Shown here piece by piece: positions 5,601-9,884 of a DNA stretch of 9,884 nt (its first letter is position 1; every line of letters starts with the position of its first letter). The position numbers and the translations under genes are program-made. Under the pieces are notes generated by a model. That model ran no database searches. It worked only from the letters and a program-made list of their open reading frames with translations, and was not told where the DNA came from. The stretch comes from Deltaproteobacteria bacterium (GTDB taxonomy: Bacteria > Desulfobacterota > Binatia > UBA9968): the NCBI GenBank assembly GCA_023250495.1, contig JAHFAP010000113.1, positions 1-9,884 of the forward strand, given 5' to 3'.

Positions 5601-7598
5601 ATGGCGTTTTCCCTAAAAGATATTTTGCTCGGCAAGCCCAAGGATCCCTTGGACCCGCGGGTATTCCACCAGATCTCGCTCGTCGCTTTCCTCGCCTGGG
5701 TCGGCCTGGGCGCGGACGGTTTGAGCTCATCGGCTTACGGACCGGAGGAGGCCTACCTGGCCCTGGGAGGGCATTTCTTTCTCGCTCTCCCTCTGGCGAT
5801 TCTGATGGCGCTCACCGTCTTCATCATCTCCGCCAGCTACAGCCAGATCATCGAGCTGTTCCCGACCGGCGGCGGCGGCTATCTCGTCGCCACCAAGCTC
5901 TTGGGCGCGAGGGTCGGATTGGTCTCCGGCAGCGCGCTGATCGTGGATTACATGCTCACGATCACGATCTCCGTCGCCAGCGGCGCCGACGCGATCTTCA
6001 GCTTTCTTCCGCCGTCGGTCCACGGGGCGAAGCTGGCCGTGGAATTTGTGCTGATCTTTTTTCTGATCTATCTCAACCTCCGCGGCACCAAAGAGTCGGT
6101 TCTCTTCCTGCTCCCCATCTTTCTCCTCTTCGTCGTGCTGCATCTGTTCGCCATCAGTCTGGGCATCTTTCCGACGGCGGAGGCGATTCCGGCGCTGGCC
6201 TCCAAGACGTACCAGGAGATGGTTGGAGATATCCAAGGCATGGGGCTGTGGAGCACGCTGTTTATTTTGCTTCATGCCTACAGTCTGGGCGGCGGAACTT
6301 ACACGGGCATCGAGGCGGTCAGCAACGGTCTTCAGGTCCTGCGCGAGCCCAGGGTAGCGACGGGAAAAAAGACCATGCGCTACATGGCCGCCTCGCTCGC
6401 CTTTACCGCCAGCGGCTTGCTGCTCTGCTACCTGTTGAATCTGGTCTCTCATCAGCCGGGCAAGACTCTCAATGCGACGTTGCTGGAAAAAATCTACGGC
6501 GGCCTTTTATCTCCAGGCGGGACGGCGACCTATCTCATGGTCGTGGTCACCCTGCTCAGCGAGGCGGCGCTGCTGTTAGTCGCGGCCCAGGCCGGATTCA
6601 TCGACGGTCCGAGGGTTCTCTCCAACATGGCGATAGATTCCTGGGTGCCGCATCGCTTCTCTCACTTGAGCGACCACCTCGTCACCCGCTACGGCATCTG
6701 GTTTATGGGCCTGGCCTCGGTGGGATTCCTTCTTTATACGCGCGGAGACGTGAAGCTGCTGGTGGTCATGTACAGCATCAATGTCTTCCTTACCTTTACC
6801 CTGTCGCAGCTCGGCATGTGCCGCCATTGGTGGGAGGTGAGAAAAGAGCAGGGCTGGTGGTTGAGGAAGTTGCTGCTCAACGGTCTTGGCGTGTCGCTCA
6901 CCGCTACCATCCTTGCGGTGACGCTGGTCATCAAGTTTGCCGAGGGAGGCTGGGTGACGGCGGCGGTGACCTCAGCCTTCATCCTCGTCTGCTACGTGGT
7001 TCGGTCGCACTATAATCGCGTGCGCGGCGCGCTCAGGAGCCTCGACGAGACCTTGACGAACATACCCTTCCAACCGGATCTCAATCCCGTGCCGGCGAAG
7101 AATCCCGGCGCGCCCACGGCCGTGGTGATCGTGAGGGACTTCGACGGCATCGGCATTCATACCGTGCTCAGCATTCCGCGACTTTTTCCGAACCATTTTA
7201 AGAACATCATCTTTATCTCCGTCGGAGTGATCGATTCCAGCCAGTTCAAAGGGGCGGGAGAGCTCGCAAATCTGCGCCGGCTGAAAGAAGAGGAGCTCAA
7301 GAGCTTCGTGGAGTTCGCCAACTGCCTGGGCTGGTACGCAGAGCACCGCTATGCGCTCGGCATCGATCTGATGGCGGAATTGGAGAAGCTCTGCAAGTCC
7401 GCGGCCAGGGATTTTCCGCGCTCGGTCTTCTTTGCCGGAAAGCTGGTCTTTGAGCACGAGACGCTCCTCACTCGCGTCCTTCACAATCATACCCCGTTCA
7501 CTCTGCAGCAGACGCTTCAGTTCGAAGGGCTGCAGATGATCATTCTGCCGATCAGAGTTTTTGCCCACAGCGCGCCGTCGGCCCAGGGGGCGACGTAG
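5601..7598 (+). CDS. APC-superfamily permease, KimA-like (probable K+ transporter)
   Basis: The 665-aa protein has about 12 membrane segments (to roughly residue 470) followed by a soluble domain of about 190 residues. It matches the KimA (YdaO) branch of the APC superfamily, high-affinity K+/H+ symporters. Key positions recalled for Bacillus KimA have equivalents with the same local spacing: D39 and Y46 in TM1 (GADGLSSSAYGPEE), Y117, T120 and S124 in TM3 (VDYMLTITIS), and T235 and E238 in TM6 (YTGIEAVSNG). The FPTGGGGYLVA loop after TM2 is a typical APC signature. ATG 5601 has GGAG four bases upstream, and the gene begins 15 nt after the CDF stop. In Bacillus the C-terminal domain of KimA binds c-di-AMP; whether this one does is unknown. 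An amino-acid permease is the main alternative. Confidence 0.85.
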   Translation: MAFSLKDILLGKPKDPLDPRVFHQISLVAFLAWVGLGADGLSSSAYGPEEAYLALGGHFFLALPLAILMALTVFIISASYSQIIELFPTGGGGYLVATKLLGARVGLVSGSALIVDYMLTITISVASGADAIFSFLPPSVHGAKLAVEFVLIFFLIYLNLRGTKESVLFLLPIFLLFVVLHLFAISLGIFPTAEAIPALASKTYQEMVGDIQGMGLWSTLFILLHAYSLGGGTYTGIEAVSNGLQVLREPRVATGKKTMRYMAASLAFTASGLLLCYLLNLVSHQPGKTLNATLLEKIYGGLLSPGGTATYLMVVVTLLSEAALLLVAAQAGFIDGPRVLSNMAIDSWVPHRFSHLSDHLVTRYGIWFMGLASVGFLLYTRGDVKLLVVMYSINVFLTFTLSQLGMCRHWWEVRKEQGWWLRKLLLNGLGVSLTATILAVTLVIKFAEGGWVTAAVTSAFILVCYVVRSHYNRVRGALRSLDETLTNIPFQPDLNPVPAKNPGAPTAVVIVRDFDGIGIHTVLSIPRLFPNHFKNIIFISVGVIDSSQFKGAGELANLRRLKEEELKSFVEFANCLGWYAEHRYALGIDLMAELEKLCKSAARDFPRSVFFAGKLVFEHETLLTRVLHNHTPFTLQQTLQFEGLQMIILPIRVFAHSAPSAQGAT

Positions 7599-7604
7599 AA
7601 CGGC

Positions 7605-7913
7605 ATGGAATTTAAGAATTTCGTCGCGGCTTTCCTGCTCGTGACCTTCATCTGCCACGGCGTCGCCTTTACGATTCTTGCGGTGAAGCGGCGCAGGGCT
7701 TACTACTTTTTTCTCACCGGAACCTTCACGTTCCTCACCGCCATCTATTTCATGAAGTTTGAAGGCTGGGAGCTGAGGGTCCCTGGAACTTTCTTTCCCG
7801 CAGCATGGCTGCTGAGGATCGGCGCAACGGTGTGCACCTTGGTCTACCTTCGATTCATCTACAGGGAGGAAGGCTCGTGGCTGTGGAGGCTCATGCGCCG
7901 ACGGAGCCGGTGA
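7605..7913 (+). CDS. Hypothetical 102-aa membrane protein
   Basis: I do not recognise the family. The product has three probable membrane helices, at about residues 5-27 (FVAAFLLVTFICHGVAFTIL), 34-52 (YFFLTGTFTFLTAIYFM) and 63-86 (FPAAWLLRIGATVCTLVYL). The loops and tail are strongly basic (KRRR at 28-31, WRLMRRRSR at the end), suggesting a cytosolic C-terminus. ATG 7605 follows the permease stop by only 6 nt, so it is very likely cotranscribed and perhaps translationally coupled with it. Position suggests a small accessory subunit of the transporter or a member of the same stress response, but that is inference. No metal-binding Cys/His cluster is visible. Confidence 0.75.
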   Translation: MEFKNFVAAFLLVTFICHGVAFTILAVKRRRAYYFFLTGTFTFLTAIYFMKFEGWELRVPGTFFPAAWLLRIGATVCTLVYLRFIYREEGSWLWRLMRRRSR

Positions 7914-7943
7914 GAGGACGTGTCAGTAGTTCGTCATTTGCCA

Positions 7944-8099
7944 GAGATCCTTCACAGAGCTTGTCCTGAGACTCTTCACGGAGTTTACCCTGAGATGCTT
8001 CACTTCGTTCAGCATGACAGACGAAGGGTTCAGAGTGACACACGAAGGGTTCAGGATGACAGTCTCGGGAATGTCATTCCGAGCGGAGCGAAGAATCTC
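7944..8099. repeat. Mosaic of diverged intergenic repeat units
   Basis: Three consecutive 24-nt units (7944-7967, 7968-7991, 7992-8015) all begin GAGA and share CTTCAC at the same position. Two 21-nt units follow (8016-8036, 8037-8057), sharing GACA, ACGAAGGGTTCAG and a final T. The block ends with a good copy of the common repeat GTCATTCCGAGCGGAGCGAAGAATCTC (8073-8099). The opening motif GAGATCCTTCAC is a degenerate inverse of the closing GCGAAGAATCTC, so the region can fold on itself. It lies between the end of the ion-transport operon and the convergent MFS gene. The open frame of 7920-8144 across it is repeat-derived, not a gene. Confidence 0.8.
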
Positions 8100-8162
8100 T
8101 ATTCCTTTCGTGCGTTAGCTCGCAAGTCTCAAAACGACGAATGACCGACGAACACGTCGCCG

Positions 8163-9443
8163 TTACGGGTTGGCCGCGTCGAAAATCTTTGCGCGCTGTG
8201 TCACCTCCCAGCGGAACCTGGGAAGGCCGGGGACCTTCAAGGCGGTAAGCACGGTCACGCCCGCAACCAGCAGCCCTCCCAGCACAGTGGCTTCCCTCGC
8301 GCCCACCAACGGCACGACCAGCCCGGTCTCGGTTTGCCCCAGAGGATGGAGCCCCCGATTGCTGAGTTGAAAGACGCCCATGACTCTGCCGCGCAGGGCT
8401 TCCGGCGTCTGAACCTGGAGGATGACACTTCTTGTGGCCGCCCACACCGTGTCCGTCGCCCCCATGAGCAAAAGCAGCGTCAGGGAAACCAGGAAGGAGC
8501 GCGACACGCCGAACAGGGCGAAGCTCGCGCCGTAGAGGATCGCAGACAGAAATAGGATTCTTCCCTGGGAGCGCGACTGGCCCATCGAGATCAGGACTCC
8601 AGAGCCGATCACGGCGCCGAGGCCGCGCGCGGACTGGAGAAAACCAAGGCCGCTGGCGCCTGCGTGAAGGATGTCGCGCGCAAAGATGGTCAGCATCGCC
8701 TGATCCAAACCGAAGACGGATGAGACCGCCTCCATGACCATGACCGCGAGGATAACGTCCTGGGCCAAGACATAGGAGACGCCCTCTTTCAAATCCTCGA
8801 TGAAATCGCCAGCCGCTTCAGCTCGTGAAGCCGGAGTCCTCATGAGTAAAAGGGCGACAACCACGGCGAGAAAACTCAGGGCGTTGGCGTAGAAGGCGCC
8901 GTCCGTGCCGACGGTGCTGATGGCGATCCCCGCGAGAGAGGGACCGAGTAGCGCCGTTCCTTTCCATAGCAGAGAGTTCAGGGCGATGGCATTGGGAAGG
9001 ATCGAGACCGGAACCAGGGATGGATAGAGCGCCTGGCGAGCGGGCCCGTCTAAAGTTCCGACAATGGCGCCGAGGCAGGTCAAGGCATAAATATGCCAGA
9101 CCTGAATGAGAGCTGTCTGAGCCAGGAAGCCCAGGGTGAAGGCCAGTAGCATGGATGTTATTTGTGTGATCAGCATGAGGCGCTTGCGGTCGTAACGATC
9201 CGCCATCGCGCCTCCGAACAGCCCCAGGCCGATCGCCGGGATCGCGCGAAACAGACCATTCAAACCGAGCTGCAGCGGCGAGTTGGTGAGATCATAGAGA
9301 AGCCAGCTTGTGGCGGTCATCTGCATCCAGGTGCCGACGTTGGAGATGAACAGGCCGATCCAGAAAAGGCGGAAGTCGCGGAAGTGGAGGGACGCGAACG
9401 GGCCGGAGGCCCGCCGCTCGATGGCAGCTTCGTTGCCGGACAT
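8163..9443 (-). CDS. MFS transporter, EntS-like (MFS_3) exporter
   Basis: The 426-aa inner-membrane protein has about 12 membrane helices. The N-terminus (FASLHFRDFRLFWIGLFISNVG, then WMQMTATSWLLYDLT) is the hallmark of the MFS_3/EntS branch, proton-driven exporters of siderophores, drugs or other small molecules. Motif A lies between TM2 and TM3 at about residues 77-89 (GGAMADRYDRKRL). A second-half repeat (GLDQAMLTIFARDILHAGASGLG, then LRGRVMGVFQL) also matches this branch. The length is normal and no frameshift is seen. ATG 9443 has no good ribosome binding site. The gene lies 77 nt downstream of the htrA-like gene on the same strand and may be read from it. No siderophore gene is nearby, so the substrate is unknown. 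Confidence 0.9.
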   Translation of the reverse strand: MSGNEAAIERRASGPFASLHFRDFRLFWIGLFISNVGTWMQMTATSWLLYDLTNSPLQLGLNGLFRAIPAIGLGLFGGAMADRYDRKRLMLITQITSMLLAFTLGFLAQTALIQVWHIYALTCLGAIVGTLDGPARQALYPSLVPVSILPNAIALNSLLWKGTALLGPSLAGIAISTVGTDGAFYANALSFLAVVVALLLMRTPASRAEAAGDFIEDLKEGVSYVLAQDVILAVMVMEAVSSVFGLDQAMLTIFARDILHAGASGLGFLQSARGLGAVIGSGVLISMGQSRSQGRILFLSAILYGASFALFGVSRSFLVSLTLLLLMGATDTVWAATRSVILQVQTPEALRGRVMGVFQLSNRGLHPLGQTETGLVVPLVGAREATVLGGLLVAGVTVLTALKVPGLPRFRWEVTQRAKIFDAANP

Positions 9444-9466
9444 ACAGATTTTACGGCGCGAGAATA

Positions 9467-9503
9467 TCCCGCGCGGTGGGATTTAACAAGTTCCGGCGCG
9501 GGA
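9467..9503. terminator. GC-rich inverted repeat after the htrA-like gene
   Basis: TCCCGCGC (9467-9474) and GCGCGGGA (9496-9503) form a perfect 8-bp stem around a 21-nt loop, 17 nt past the htrA-like stop. On the minus strand no T-run follows, so it is not a classical intrinsic terminator. An alternative stem uses GGCGCG at 9455-9460 with the same CGCGC. It could be a partial terminator or an mRNA structure before the MFS gene. Confidence 0.35.
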
Positions 9504-9520
9504 GGAACGAAATGGTTCGC

Positions 9521-9884
9521 TTACGGTTTCAAGGCGACAAACATCGAGTTTCCTTCGCGGCGAACCAGGAAGAGAATCCCCTTGTCTTTTTTGGCGTCGG
9601 CCACCGCCTGCCGATACTCAGCGAGGTCGCGGACGGGCTTGCGGTCGATCTCGACGATGACGTCGCCTCGTTGCAAACCCGCTTCGTCGGCGGGGCTACC
9701 GGGCTCTACGGCAGTGATGACCAGTCCTTGCGGCCGATCCAGTTCGAGAGTCTGAGCGAGTTCGGGCGTCACTCTCTGCAGGGTCAAACCCAAGCCTCCG
9801 TTTTCCTTTGCCGACGCCACCACCTCCGCTTCCTTCAACTCGCCGGTGGTCACCGAGAGGGCAAGCTCCTTTTTGTCGCGCAGG
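9521..9884 (-). CDS. HtrA/DegP-family serine protease, C-terminal PDZ part (5' end outside window)
   Basis: Only the C-terminal 120 or so residues are in the window; the gene enters from the right edge and ends in TAA at 9521-9523. The visible part begins LRDKKELALSVTTGEL, the characteristic link after the first PDZ domain of Deg proteases, and continues with a complete second PDZ domain. The carboxylate-binding loop GLGL is followed by LVITAVEPGSPADEAGLQRGDVIVEIDRKPV and a final FLVRREGNSMFVAL strand. HtrA/Deg proteases degrade misfolded periplasmic proteins under envelope stress. The catalytic His-Asp-Ser domain is not visible, so a protease-dead relative cannot be excluded. The GTG at 9851-9853 is an internal codon, not the start. 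An MFS exporter gene follows on the same strand. Confidence 0.85.
   Translation of the reverse strand, partial: LRDKKELALSVTTGELKEAEVVASAKENGGLGLTLQRVTPELAQTLELDRPQGLVITAVEPGSPADEAGLQRGDVIVEIDRKPVRDLAEYRQAVADAKKDKGILFLVRREGNSMFVALKP

Noticed and set aside
5582..7015. Long plus-strand frame overlapping the permease gene
   Set aside because: It is an out-of-frame shadow of a GC-rich gene, rich in Arg/Gly/His, while the correct frame shows a full set of APC membrane helices and motifs.
7944..8057. Possible small CRISPR-like array
   Set aside because: The units are contiguous, diverged and without spacers, and no cas gene is near.
7920..8144. 74-codon open frame after the unknown membrane gene
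   Set aside because: It runs almost entirely through degenerate intergenic repeat units; the peptide (FVQHDRR, NVIPSGAKNL) is the usual translation of this repeat family.

Overview
The window looks like chromosomal DNA from an uncultured Gram-negative bacterium. The envelope genes (MltA lytic transglycosylase, HtrA/Deg protease with PDZ domain, Sco protein) imply an outer membrane and periplasm. GC-rich coding sequence, together with AT-rich 'TTTTGAATTCAAAA' spacers and 'GTCATTCCGAGCGGAGCGAAGAATCTC'-type intergenic repeats, is a style common in metagenome-assembled Desulfobacterota/Binatota/NC10-like genomes. That placement is an inference from style only; no marker gene is present.

Layout: 1-417 holds no gene I can support. 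418-1336 (+) is a two-gene module, a 91-aa unknown protein overlapping by 17 nt an AbiEii-type nucleotidyltransferase toxin; the junction is unusually rich in homopolymer runs. 1337-1416 is filled by an AT-rich palindromic repeat (copy A). 1417-1785 (-) is a small zincin metallopeptidase, divergent from mltA, whose frame runs to 3060 (+) and whose start is uncertain. 3073-3843 (-) is an MBL-fold hydrolase resembling class II cyclic-nucleotide phosphodiesterases. Copy B of the AT-rich repeat lies at 3891-4000, inverted relative to copy A and interrupted by a 44-nt imperfect palindrome flanked by TTGA on both sides.

4006-7913 (+) is a tightly spaced run of four membrane genes: a Sco-type copper chaperone/thioredoxin-fold protein, a CDF Zn/Co/Cd exporter, a KimA-like APC permease (probable K+ uptake) and a 102-aa unknown membrane protein. 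It reads as a metal/ion homeostasis operon. 7914-8162 is a repeat graveyard with diverged 24-nt and 21-nt tandem units and one copy of the common GTCATTCCGAGC...GAATCTC repeat. 8163-9443 (-) is an EntS-like MFS exporter. 9521-9884 (-) is the C-terminal PDZ end of an HtrA/DegP protease that continues beyond the window.

The points most worth following are the toxin module with an unfamiliar partner, the repeat-in-repeat insertion at 3891-4000, and the unresolved mltA start, where a strong ribosome binding site and ATG sit out of frame. I see no CRISPR array, tRNA, rRNA, transposase or phage gene.
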